The position numbers were made by a program, and so were the translations under genes. Below the pieces are notes generated by a model. That model made no database searches and was not told where the DNA came from. It saw only the letters and a program-made list of their open reading frames with translations. From Haloplanus aerogenes (lineage in GTDB: Archaea; Halobacteriota; Halobacteria; Halobacteriales; Haloferacaceae), in assembly GCF_003856835.1 (NCBI RefSeq), contig NZ_CP034145.1, positions 1,674,001-1,738,000 of the forward strand: a DNA stretch of 64,000 bases, written 5' to 3'. Below, one piece after another: positions 18,522 through 26,102 of this stretch. Each line of letters starts with the position of its first letter. The stretch's first letter is position 1.

Positions 18522-19121
18522 ATGAGCTACGAACTTGATCCACTGCCGTACGACTACGACGCCCTCGAGCCGCACATCTCGGAGCAGGTACTGACCTGGC
18601 ATCACGACACCCACCATCAGGGCTACGTGAACGGCTGGAACAGCGCCGAGGAGACGCTTGAAGCGAATCGTGAAGGCGGAGACTTCGGCTCCTCGGCCGG
18701 CGCGATTCGGAACGTCACCCACAACGGCTGTGGGCACATCCTCCACGACCTCTTCTGGGACTGCATGTCGCCGGAGGGTGGCGACGAGCCGAGCGGCGAC
18801 CTCGCCGCCCGGATCGAGGAGGACTTCGGTTCCTACGAGGCCTGGAAGGGCGAGTTCGAGGCTGCTGCCGGCGCTGCCGGCGGCTGGGCGCTGCTGGTCT
18901 ACGACAGCTTCTCGAACCAGCTCCGCAACGTCGTGGTCGACAAGCACGACCAGGGCGCGCTCTGGGGCTCCCACCCCATCCTCGCGCTCGACGTCTGGGA
19001 GCACTCCTACTACCACGACTACGGCCCGGCCCGCGGCGACTTCGTCGACAACTTCTTCCAGGTCGTCGACTGGGAGGAGCCGAGCGCCCGCTACGAGCAG
19101 GCCGTCGAACTCTTCGAGTAA
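18522..19121 (+). CDS. sod: Superoxide dismutase (Mn/Fe family)
   Basis: Cytoplasmic dismutation of superoxide to peroxide and oxygen. 199 residues, normal length. The four metal ligands are visible: His in the N-terminal helix (EQVLTWHHDTHHQGY), His in HILHDLFWDCM, and Asp/His in ALDVWEHSYYHDY. Haloarchaeal enzymes of this type use manganese. Preceded by a consensus SD. Confidence 0.95.
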   Translation: MSYELDPLPYDYDALEPHISEQVLTWHHDTHHQGYVNGWNSAEETLEANREGGDFGSSAGAIRNVTHNGCGHILHDLFWDCMSPEGGDEPSGDLAARIEEDFGSYEAWKGEFEAAAGAAGGWALLVYDSFSNQLRNVVVDKHDQGALWGSHPILALDVWEHSYYHDYGPARGDFVDNFFQVVDWEEPSARYEQAVELFE

Positions 19122-19260
19122 GCGCACGCGGCAGTCGTAACGCGCGACTCGGCCGATCCGACATTTCTTTCGACGCCCGCCGGACCAGTGGCGACGCCAC
19201 GCTGACAGTTTCGATAACCCAACCAGACGGTACAAGCCGGGCGGCGGCGTACGGACTGAC

Positions 19261-19845
19261 GTGACACGAACATCGCTCACCCGACGGCGCCTCGTCGTCG
19301 CCGCGGGCACGCTGACGGCCGCGCTCGCCGGCTGTGCCGGTGGGACGGACGACGCGGCCGAGCCGACGTCCACGGCGACCCCGACCGAACAGTCGGTCGC
19401 TCTCACCGATCCCGCGCCCATCCCCGAGGACGCGTCGTGTGCCGTCTGTAATATGATGCCGGCGAAGTTCCCGGACTACAACGCCCAGTTGACCGTCGAG
19501 GTGGGCGACCGCGCGTTCTTCTGCTCGTCGGGCTGTCTGGCCGCCTACTACGTCGACCCCGGCAACTTCGAGCCGTCTCACGAGGGCGCGACGTTCGCGG
19601 GGCTCTGGGTCCACGACCACGAGACGAAAGAACTGATCGACGCGCGGTCGGCGTGGTTCGTCCGCGAGACGAACGCCGAACGGGTGGACGACCCGATGCA
19701 GCGCAACCCGTTACCGTTCGCGGCCGAGAGCGACGCGCAGGCGTACGTCGCCGAGTACGACGACCTCTCCGAGTCGGATATCCTCCGCCTGACCGACTTC
19801 GACATGGATCTGGCGACGTTCTACCGTGGCCGCTTCTTCGAGTAG
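19261..19845 (+). CDS. nosL: NosL-like copper-binding Tat lipoprotein
   Basis: 194 residues, GTG start. A Tat-type N-terminus (TRRRLVVAAG) and lipobox LAGC predict a lipid-anchored protein outside the membrane. The body has the NosL hallmarks CAVCNMMPAKFPDYNAQ near residue 60 and FFCSSGCLAAYY, then the two-lobed ESDAQAYVAEY region. NosL delivers Cu(I) to nitrous-oxide reductase in denitrifiers, but no nosZ, nosD, nosF or nosY lies nearby, so the client may be another copper protein. The low-complexity DDAAEPTSTATPTEQS spacer after the lipid Cys is usual in haloarchaea. Confidence 0.85.
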   Translation: MTRTSLTRRRLVVAAGTLTAALAGCAGGTDDAAEPTSTATPTEQSVALTDPAPIPEDASCAVCNMMPAKFPDYNAQLTVEVGDRAFFCSSGCLAAYYVDPGNFEPSHEGATFAGLWVHDHETKELIDARSAWFVRETNAERVDDPMQRNPLPFAAESDAQAYVAEYDDLSESDILRLTDFDMDLATFYRGRFFE

Positions 19846-19885
19846 GTTCGGTACCGTTTACGGGGCCGACCGTCTATCCCTCCCT

Positions 19886-20155
19886 ATGCCCCGACCCAAA
19901 GAGTCGTTCGACGGCATCTACCCCTGCGATTTCTACACGCCCGAGGAGTTGCTCGACCCCGACCAGATGTACACCATCTACGAGATTGCGCGCCTGCTCC
20001 AGGGCCTAGAGCCCGACGCCGACATCGACGAGGGCACCGAGGCCGTCCTCGTCGACTGGGCGGTGCCGTGGGTGATGAAAAACGCCGACGACCTCGTGAT
20101 CGGCGAACCGCCGACGGACGACGATCCCGGGTACTACGGCCTGAAAGACGACTAA
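19886..20155 (+). CDS. Short conserved haloarchaeal protein, possibly DUF5827
   Basis: 89 residues starting MPRPKESFDGIYPCDFYTPEELL and ending GYYGLKDD. It is acidic, soluble and mostly helical by appearance. I associate this pattern with a small haloarchaeal family (DUF5827), but I cannot confirm it. It follows nosL by 40 bp, and its stop overlaps the convergent metallo-hydrolase stop by 4 bp. Confidence 0.6.
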   Translation: MPRPKESFDGIYPCDFYTPEELLDPDQMYTIYEIARLLQGLEPDADIDEGTEAVLVDWAVPWVMKNADDLVIGEPPTDDDPGYYGLKDD

Positions 20156-20730
20156 AATCGTCGCGCCGCCTGCCCCGCGCGCTCGATGGTTTCGTACGCG
20201 CCGTCGGTCACGCTCGGTCCGTGACCGGTGTGGAGTGCGACGAGGTCCGGGTCGACGAGGTCGAGGAGGGCGTCGATGCTCCGGATCAGCGTCTCCCGAT
20301 CCCCTTCTTCGAGATCAGTCCGTCCGAAGGCGCCGTCGGCGAACACCAGATCGCCCGCGAAACACACCTTCGCGGCCGGCGCGTAGAGGCAAACGTGGTC
20401 GTCCTTGTGTCCCGGCGTGTGGAGGACGGTGAAGTCGTGATCGCCCACCTGGACCGTCTCGCCGAGTTCGGTGTCGACGGCGGGGTGGCTGGGATCGTAG
20501 CCGACCGTCTCGACGTCGAAGGTGGATCGGACGGCGTCGACGTTGCCGACGTGGTCGCGGTGGGTGTGCGTGAGGACGACGGTGTCGAGGTCGTCGACCC
20601 GGGACTCCGCCGCTCCGACCACGTCGAAGTTGGCGCCGGTGTCGACGAGTGCAGTCCGCTCGCCGGTCACGAGGAAGACGTTGCTGGTGAACGCCTGCAC
20701 GCCGGCGGCGAGGTTCTCGATGTCGGTCAT
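20152..20730 (-). CDS. MBL-fold metallo-hydrolase (glyoxalase II-like)
   Basis: 192 residues with a metallo-beta-lactamase fold: strand SNVFLVTGERTALVDTG, zinc motif THTHRDHVGN near residue 54, HTPGHKDDHVCLY, AGDLVFADG and a final HTGHG. All expected metal ligands of the two-metal site are present. It is short, like stand-alone MBL hydrolases rather than full glyoxalase II, and the substrate is unknown. Confidence 0.85.
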   Translation of the reverse strand: MTDIENLAAGVQAFTSNVFLVTGERTALVDTGANFDVVGAAESRVDDLDTVVLTHTHRDHVGNVDAVRSTFDVETVGYDPSHPAVDTELGETVQVGDHDFTVLHTPGHKDDHVCLYAPAAKVCFAGDLVFADGAFGRTDLEEGDRETLIRSIDALLDLVDPDLVALHTGHGPSVTDGAYETIERAGQAARRF

Positions 20731-20798
20731 ACGACTTCCTATCGGCGCCGGAGGCTTGACCCTTAACGTTTAGGTAGTCCGGGTACCCCCTCGAAGCC

Positions 20799-21542
20799 AT
20801 GGAGGTCACACTGCTCGAAGCGACGCCCGATCCGGAGCGAGTCGTCTGCACGGCAGCGCGAAACGACTACCTCTCGGACTTCGTCGGCGACATCTCGTTC
20901 GAGGAGGCGATGGACGGTATCGAGGGGGAGACGATAGAGGAGAAGAAGCGAACGCTCATCGGACACCTGCTCGATCACGGGCACTTCGGCCCGTTCGAAC
21001 ACCCACAGGCTACCTTCGCGATCAAGGGCGTCAGCCGGTCGTGTATGGCCCAGATCACCCGCCACCGGCACGTCAGTTTCGACATCCAGAGCATGCGTTA
21101 CGTCTCCTTCGACGACGTCGATCCGGCCGAGGTCGAGGAGGGGGCGATGGTGGTGACGCCACCCTCCGCGATCGACCCCGACTGGGTCGGCCGCAATCAG
21201 TCCAGCGGCGCCGTCGACGAGGAGACCGTCGCGGAACGCGAACGCATCTTCCGCGAGACGGTGCGCAACTCGGTGGAGTCGTATCAGGAACTCCTCGATC
21301 TGGGGATGCCCCCCGAGGACGCCCGGTTCGTCCTCCCCATCGGCACCGAGGTCAACATCGTCATGTCGATGAACGCCCGGATGCTGATGCACGTCGCGGA
21401 CATGCGCGCCGCCGCCGACAGCCAGTGGGAAATTCGCGAGATGACCGAGTCCGTCCTCGACCTGGCCGCCGAGTGGTGTCCCATCACGTTCGAGCACTAC
21501 GAGGAACACATGAAAGGGCGGAAGAACCGGCTGGCGCCGTAG
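20799..21542 (+). CDS. thyX: FAD-dependent thymidylate synthase ThyX
   Basis: Makes dTMP from dUMP using methylene-THF, FAD and NADPH. 247 residues with the ThyX signature RHRHVSFDIQSMRY near residue 88 (RHRxxSxxxxSxR), HGHFGPFEH upstream and the C-terminal NARMLMHVADMRAAADSQWEIRE active-site helix. Complete and of normal length. Many haloarchaea use ThyX in place of ThyA. Confidence 0.95.
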   Translation: MEVTLLEATPDPERVVCTAARNDYLSDFVGDISFEEAMDGIEGETIEEKKRTLIGHLLDHGHFGPFEHPQATFAIKGVSRSCMAQITRHRHVSFDIQSMRYVSFDDVDPAEVEEGAMVVTPPSAIDPDWVGRNQSSGAVDEETVAERERIFRETVRNSVESYQELLDLGMPPEDARFVLPIGTEVNIVMSMNARMLMHVADMRAAADSQWEIREMTESVLDLAAEWCPITFEHYEEHMKGRKNRLAP

Positions 21543-21592
21543 AATCTGTCACGCCCACAACACCTTTCCGTCTATGTGTGCTATCGAATGGC

Positions 21593-21802
21593 ATGGTTAA
21601 CCGACCGGTCACGCCCGGCGAGACGCACGTCCTCGCCATCGAAGAACTCGGGTCCGAGGGAGACGGTGTCGGATACGTCGACGATTTTGCCGTCCTCGTC
21701 GACGGCGCGTCGCTCGGTGAGACGGTGCAGGTCGAGATAACCGACGTGGGCGACAACTACGCCCGCGGCGACATGGTCGACGCGGAGTTCGGGTTCGACT
21801 GA
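21593..21802 (+). CDS. TRAM-domain protein
   Basis: A 69-residue stand-alone TRAM domain: PVTPGETHVLAIEELGSEGDGVGYVDDFAVLVDGASLGETVQVEITDVGDNYARG. TRAM modules bind RNA, and in archaea single-domain members act as RNA chaperones or cold-response factors. Its TGA stop provides the first base of palindromic repeat copy A, so the repeat forms the 3' end of this mRNA. Confidence 0.85.
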   Translation: MVNRPVTPGETHVLAIEELGSEGDGVGYVDDFAVLVDGASLGETVQVEITDVGDNYARGDMVDAEFGFD

Positions 21803-21883
21803 TACGGATTATTGTAACTGTGTCCCGGTGGTTCGCCAAGACGGTCCGGCGAATCACCGGTATAGACTTACAATAAACCGTAT
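21802..21883 (+). repeat. 82-bp palindromic element, copy A
   Basis: Begins ATACGGATTATTGTAACT and ends with the near-reverse complement (18 nt, 2 mismatches). An inner arm pair GGTGGTTCGCC / GGCGAATCACC surrounds a loop containing GACGGTCC. Copies B (47641-47722) and C (45392-45472) have the same length and layout. The first base is the A of the TRAM gene stop codon. No ORF lies inside. Confidence 0.85.
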
Positions 21884-21933
21884 GACGCCGTCCCGACCGA
21901 ACCGCTTTCCACGCCGCCGACCGACGCTGGTCC

Positions 21934-22674
21934 ATGCGCCTCACTTTCCTCGGCACCGGAAGCGCCATGCCCCTCCCGGACCGCGCCCAGACCGGTTTGT
22001 TGCTCGAACGCGACGACCGTCGTCTGCTGGTCGACTGCGGCGCGGGCGTCCTCCACCGCCTCGCCGCCACCGACCCCGGCTACGAGGGCGTCTCGACCGT
22101 CCTCCTGACGCACCACCACCTCGACCACGTCGCGGACCTCCTGCCTCTCCTGAAGGCGCGGTGGCTCTCCGGCGACGACCACCTCGAAATCGTCGGCCCG
22201 AGCGGGACGAAAGCGCTCGTCGACGACCTGTTCGACGCCTTCGACTACCTCGACGGTCGGGCCGACGTGCGGATTCGTGAGGTCGGCGCCTACGACTTCT
22301 CGGTCGCGGGCTTCGACGTGTCGGCCCACGAGACGCGGCACTCGGTCGACGGCCTCGCCTACCGATTCGGGGGTGAGGATGGCGACCTGACGATCAGCAG
22401 CGACACCGAGGCGTTCGAGGGACTGGCCGCCTTCGCCGACGGATCGGCCATCTTCGTCCACGACTGTTCGTTCCCCGACGACGTGGACGTGTCGAACCAC
22501 CCGACGCCGGCGAAACTCGGCGACGTTCTCGCCGGCCACGACTACGGCCGCGTCTACCTGACCCACCTCTACCCGCACACGGAGGGTCGCCACGAGGAGA
22601 TGCTGGACGCGATAGAGCGACGGTACGACGGCGACGTGCGCTTCGCGCGTGACGGGTTGCGCGTGGAGTGTTAG
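21934..22674 (+). CDS. RNase Z-like MBL-fold hydrolase
   Basis: 246 residues: MRLTFLGTGSAMPLPDRAQTGLLLE is the RNase Z/ElaC-type start, then THHHLDHVADLLPL, HETRHSVDGLAYRF and HDCSFPDDVDVSNHPTP, ending with a YLTHLYPH metal-ligand segment. It belongs to the RNase Z/arylsulfatase-like branch but lacks the long flexible exosite arm of tRNase Z, so a role in tRNA 3' processing is uncertain. Confidence 0.8.
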   Translation: MRLTFLGTGSAMPLPDRAQTGLLLERDDRRLLVDCGAGVLHRLAATDPGYEGVSTVLLTHHHLDHVADLLPLLKARWLSGDDHLEIVGPSGTKALVDDLFDAFDYLDGRADVRIREVGAYDFSVAGFDVSAHETRHSVDGLAYRFGGEDGDLTISSDTEAFEGLAAFADGSAIFVHDCSFPDDVDVSNHPTPAKLGDVLAGHDYGRVYLTHLYPHTEGRHEEMLDAIERRYDGDVRFARDGLRVEC

Positions 22675-22684
22675 CGCCGAGACG

Positions 22685-22957
22685 CTAAATCACGTCGTTG
22701 GGGTCGTGTTCGGCCGCCATGCGCTGTGCTTCGGTCGCGTACGCTTCGCGGTCTTCGGGGTCCGTCGAACCGAGGTTCTCCGGGTCGGCGTCGACGGCGG
22801 CGGTCGTGTCCCGAACGTCGCTGAACGAGGTGAGCGAACGCTCCTTCCGGAAGTACTGCTGGCCGTCGGTCGTCGCGTACGTGAGGATGATGATGTTCTG
22901 TTCGTCGTCGGAATAGGTGCGCTCGACCAGCCAGACGCGGACGGTGTCGTCGGTCAT
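22685..22957 (-). CDS. Short haloarchaeal protein, unknown
   Basis: 90 residues, acidic, no Cys. It begins TDDTVRVWLVERTYSDDEQNIIILTYATTDGQQYFRKERSL, which looks like a small beta-rich domain, then a charged helix TEAQRMAAEHDP. I do not recognise the family. It ends 10 bp from the convergent RNase Z-like gene. Confidence 0.55.
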   Translation of the reverse strand: MTDDTVRVWLVERTYSDDEQNIIILTYATTDGQQYFRKERSLTSFSDVRDTTAAVDADPENLGSTDPEDREAYATEAQRMAAEHDPNDVI

Positions 22958-23006
22958 CGTCGGACCGTAGTCCCGCCCGACGCTTGAGTACCCGGGCTAT
23001 GCCACG

Positions 23007-23366
23007 CTACGCCGCCCGTCCCCGGTTCAGTTCGACCGACCCGTCCGCGTCGATCACCACGTCGAGTTGGTTGAACCACTCGGTCGACTGGAACGCCGTG
23101 GCGATGACTGGCTCGCCATCGAGGCGGACCGTCACCCGGTAGCGGCCGCGCCGCCACGGCGTCGTCCCGAGTTCGGCGACCTCGCCGGCCGCCACCTCGA
23201 CCGTATTCGCGACGCGGAGTCGGTCGTTGTTGGCGACCCACAGCGTCACTGTGTGGGCCGTGTCGTCCTGATTGACCGCGAGCATCGTGATCGGGTCGCC
23301 GGGGCCGCCGGTACAGCCGGCGAGCGGAAGCGCCCCGAGAAGCGCGAGAAGGCGACGGCGGCGCAT
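23007..23366 (-). CDS. Small secreted lipoprotein
   Basis: 119 residues starting MRRRRLLALLGALPLAGC, a lipoprotein signal with the lipid Cys near residue 18. The mature part is a beta-sandwich-like domain (NQDDTAHTVTLWVANNDRLRVANTVEVAAGEVAEL ... GRYRVTVRLDG), as in other small haloarchaeal surface lipoproteins. Downstream of ipk by 13 bp on the same strand, so probably cotranscribed. Function unknown. Confidence 0.65.
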   Translation of the reverse strand: MRRRRLLALLGALPLAGCTGGPGDPITMLAVNQDDTAHTVTLWVANNDRLRVANTVEVAAGEVAELGTTPWRRGRYRVTVRLDGEPVIATAFQSTEWFNQLDVVIDADGSVELNRGRAA

Positions 23367-23379
23367 CACGAGGCCCCCA

Positions 23380-24111
23380 TCACCCGATGCGCGTTCCCGG
23401 TTCGCCGCCCGAGAGGAACGCCGAGAGGTCGTCGGCGCCGAAGACGTAGGCCGGGGCGTCCAGATCGAGGAGGGTGCGCACCTTGCCGGCCATGCCGCCG
23501 GTCACGTCGGTGGCGTCGCTGCCGCCGAGGGCGTCCGCCACGGCGTCGAAGTCTTCGATGTGGTCGATCACGTCGCCGTGTTCGTCGTAGACGCCGTCGA
23601 CGGTCGAGCAGAGGCCGATTCGGTCGGCGTCCAGTCCCTCGGCGAAGCGCACGACCACCTCGTCGCCGGAGATGATCGTCGCTCCGTGGTCCTCGTGGGC
23701 GATCACGTCGCCGTGGCTGACGGGGACGAATCCCTCGCCGAGCATCGTCCGCACCGCCGGGATGGGCATGTCGAGGGCGGCGTCGGCGTCGCGCCCGCCC
23801 GCCGAGAGCGGGTGGACGGGCAGGGCGGACACGTCGCGGTCGTGCAGGCGCGAGAGGACGAAGCGGTTCAAGGTCGTCATCGACCCGTGGATTTCGAGGG
23901 CGTCGCCGGCATCCGTCGTCCCCTCGGTCACGCTCACGCCGTGTTTCTCGGCGTAGTGGTGGCCGAAACTCCCGGCGCCGTGGACGAGGGCGAGGTCGTC
24001 CCGACACTCCGCGATGGCGTCGGCCGCCGCGGACAGCGCCGTGCCGTCCAGCGTCTCCGCCCGTTCCTTGTCGGTGATGAGACTCCCACCGAGTTTGAGC
24101 ACCGTCGTCAT
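23380..24111 (-). CDS. ipk: Isopentenyl phosphate kinase
   Basis: Phosphorylates isopentenyl phosphate to isopentenyl diphosphate, the last step of the archaeal mevalonate pathway that feeds ether-lipid and carotenoid synthesis. 243 residues of the amino-acid kinase fold: VLKLGGSLIT at the N-terminus, HGAGSFGHHYAEKHG with the catalytic His near residue 51, SHGDVI and STVDGVY, TGGMAGK. The start overlaps the mevalonate kinase stop by 4 bp, so the two act in one operon. Confidence 0.93.
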   Translation of the reverse strand: MTTVLKLGGSLITDKERAETLDGTALSAAADAIAECRDDLALVHGAGSFGHHYAEKHGVSVTEGTTDAGDALEIHGSMTTLNRFVLSRLHDRDVSALPVHPLSAGGRDADAALDMPIPAVRTMLGEGFVPVSHGDVIAHEDHGATIISGDEVVVRFAEGLDADRIGLCSTVDGVYDEHGDVIDHIEDFDAVADALGGSDATDVTGGMAGKVRTLLDLDAPAYVFGADDLSAFLSGGEPGTRIG

Positions 24112-25130
24112 TCCAGCCTCCGCACGCCGTCGGTGGTCAGTTCGGCGCGGAACGCCTCCTCGCAGCCGGGGGTGAAGCGAAGCGCCGTCAGAGTCTCTGG
24201 CGTGGGGTCGAGCGCGGCGATACAGCCGCCACCGCCCGCGCCGGTAAGCTTCGCGCCGTGGGCACCCGCCTCACGCGCCGCCCACACCATGCTGTCGAGC
24301 GACCGTGAGGAGACGCCCAGCGACTCCAGTAGGCCGTGGTTGAAGTTCATCAACTGTCCCACCTCCGCGATGCGGTCCTCGACCGGGATTTCGGCCTCTG
24401 GATCGTCGGGGTCGGGGTCGAGGAGGCGTTCGCCGGTGCGGACGATGTCGCCGATAGTGGCGAGCGTATCGTCCGCGAAGCTGTACTGCTCTTTGAGCGC
24501 GCGGACGCCGGCGACGAGTTCGCCGGTGTCACCCGCGCCGCCGTCGAAGCCGATGACGATGGGGAGATCCGGCGCCTCGATACTCCGGCAGTCGTCACCC
24601 TCGACGCGGACGGCGCCGCCGACGGCCGAACAGAAGGTGTCCGCCCGCGACGCCTGTCCGTTCTGGACCTCGGCCTCGGCGCGATAGGCGCGGTCCGCGA
24701 CTTCCTCGGGTGGGAGTGGCTGGCCGAGTTCGCGTGTCGCGGCGTCGATGCCGGCGACCGTCACCGCGGCCGAGGACCCCAGCCCCGCGCCGAGCGGAAT
24801 CTCGCTCTCGACGGTGATGTCGAAGCCGGCGTCGGGTCGATCCGCGGCGTCGCGGGCCTGTTCCACCGCGGCGTCGATGTAGCCCATCGCTGCCTCGACC
24901 AGCGACGCGGGCACGTCCACGTCCGGTCGGTCGTCGGTCGACCCCGCGTACTCGACGGTGAAGCCGTCGAGGCTGAGGTCGGACGCCGAGACGCGGACGT
25001 GGTCGTCGTCGCGGGCCTCGACGCTGACCGTCGCTCGTCGTTCGATGGCACAGGGGATGGCGGGTTCGCCGTAGACCACGGCGTGCTCGCCGAAAATGTA
25101 CACTTTGCCCGGTGCGCTCGATACCGTCAT
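24108..25130 (-). CDS. mvk: Mevalonate kinase
   Basis: ATP-dependent phosphorylation of mevalonate to 5-phosphomevalonate. A 340-residue GHMP kinase: SSAPGKVYIFGEHAVVYGEPAI at the N-terminus, the ATP loop PLGAGLGSSAAVTVA near residue 118, and the C-terminal KLTGAGGGGCIAAL. Complete and typical. First gene of an operon with ipk. Confidence 0.95.
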   Translation of the reverse strand: MTVSSAPGKVYIFGEHAVVYGEPAIPCAIERRATVSVEARDDDHVRVSASDLSLDGFTVEYAGSTDDRPDVDVPASLVEAAMGYIDAAVEQARDAADRPDAGFDITVESEIPLGAGLGSSAAVTVAGIDAATRELGQPLPPEEVADRAYRAEAEVQNGQASRADTFCSAVGGAVRVEGDDCRSIEAPDLPIVIGFDGGAGDTGELVAGVRALKEQYSFADDTLATIGDIVRTGERLLDPDPDDPEAEIPVEDRIAEVGQLMNFNHGLLESLGVSSRSLDSMVWAAREAGAHGAKLTGAGGGGCIAALDPTPETLTALRFTPGCEEAFRAELTTDGVRRLE

Positions 25131-25171
25131 ACCCGCCCTATGCCACGGCCGTCGCTTAAGCGGTCCGGATA

Positions 25172-25462
25172 CTACGCTTCGTCCTCGTCGAGGTCCGCGA
25201 GGTCTTCGAGTTCCTCCAGATCCTCGCCGCCGCCGAGGACCTTCTTGACGCCGAGGGTGAGGAGGACGAGAACGGCGAGGACGACGAGGAGTTTGCCGGC
25301 CTTGCGCATCGGGCAGGCGCCGCCGTCCTCGCTCTCGTCCGGATCCTTCTGCTCCGGTTCGGTTATTTCGTTCGCCGACTCGTCGCCGATGGTCGCGGGA
25401 CCGATCTGTACCGTGCCGTCGCCGAGGTGGAGTTCCAGGAGGGTGAACTTCTTGTCTGCCAT
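25172..25462 (-). CDS. Single-helix acidic membrane protein
   Basis: 96 residues. The N-terminal half (KKFTLLELHLGDGTVQIGPATIGD) looks like a small folded segment. Then come a Glu/Asp-rich linker, one Cys (GGACPMRKAGK), a membrane helix LLVVLAVLVLLTLGVKKVLGGG and an acidic tail DLEELEDLADLDEDEA. I recognise it only as a conserved haloarchaeal type. It lies upstream of mvk on the same strand with a 41-bp gap and may be cotranscribed. Confidence 0.6.
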   Translation of the reverse strand: MADKKFTLLELHLGDGTVQIGPATIGDESANEITEPEQKDPDESEDGGACPMRKAGKLLVVLAVLVLLTLGVKKVLGGGEDLEELEDLADLDEDEA

Positions 25463-25546
25463 ACTGACTGTAGTGCCACCCGCGTCTTAGCGGTTGTGTC
25501 TTCCCGCCCCCATAGCTATTTTTGCATCGCGTCTGTGGGGTGGACT

Positions 25547-25735
25547 ATGACGCACTGTCCGCACTGTCAGGAGGAGATGAAGGCTCCAAACGGTGACCGG
25601 CTCCGTGTATCGGAGTTCTTCACTGAGGAGGCGGGAGACGTCGAGATCAGTGCACAGGAACACATCCAACTCGAGTGTCCGAACTGCGAGGCGGTCCTCG
25701 GGTATCTCGCCGTCGGAGCGGCGGCAGGGGGGTAA
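25547..25735 (+). CDS. Mini zinc-ribbon protein, first of a tandem pair
   Basis: 62 residues with CPHC near the N-terminus and CPNC in IQLECPNCEAVLGYLAVG, a four-Cys zinc ribbon. A CTATTTTTG element centred about 27 nt upstream supports a leaderless start at this ATG. The next gene encodes a paralogue with the same ending. Possibly an RNA- or protein-binding module; no function known. Confidence 0.72.
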   Translation: MTHCPHCQEEMKAPNGDRLRVSEFFTEEAGDVEISAQEHIQLECPNCEAVLGYLAVGAAAGG

Positions 25736-25736
25736 C

Positions 25737-25940
25737 ATGGAGTGCCCCGACTGCGGCGTGGAAAACGACTACCCCGAGACTAAGCGGTTGCTACTGGACG
25801 ACGTCTTCGAGGGACACGTCGACGTCGACGCGGGGGCGCAGGAACACGTCCAGTTGGAGTGTCCCGACTGCGGTGCGGTTCTCGGTTACCTCGGATCAGC
25901 CGCGGCCATCGGGTCGTCGAACGTCCGCGGCTACTACTGA
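25737..25940 (+). CDS. Mini zinc-ribbon protein, second of a tandem pair
   Basis: 67 residues: MECPDCGVENDYPETKRLLLDDVFEGHVDVDAGAQEHVQLECPDCGAVLGYLG. Two CPDC pairs form the predicted zinc ribbon. The segment AQEHVQLECPDCGAVLGYLG closely matches AQEHIQLECPNCEAVLGYLA in the upstream neighbour, only 1 bp away, indicating tandem duplication and joint expression. Confidence 0.72.
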   Translation: MECPDCGVENDYPETKRLLLDDVFEGHVDVDAGAQEHVQLECPDCGAVLGYLGSAAAIGSSNVRGYY

Positions 25941-26102
25941 GGGCTACGATACGGCGCCGCCCGGAAGCGACCTGTCGCATGCTGGCTCCGGGGCTTGACT
26001 CCATGGACCATCGGAACGCCATCCTCCGATACGGCAGGGCGCCCCCAGCACGGTGATCGGCACCCCACAACCCACTTGGTCGTCCGCCCCTTTCTTCCGT
26101 CG

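Noticed and set aside
25941-26102. Possible small RNA between the zinc ribbons and lhr
   Set aside because: I saw GC-rich sequence with weak pairing but no recognisable RNA family or promoter; not enough to call.
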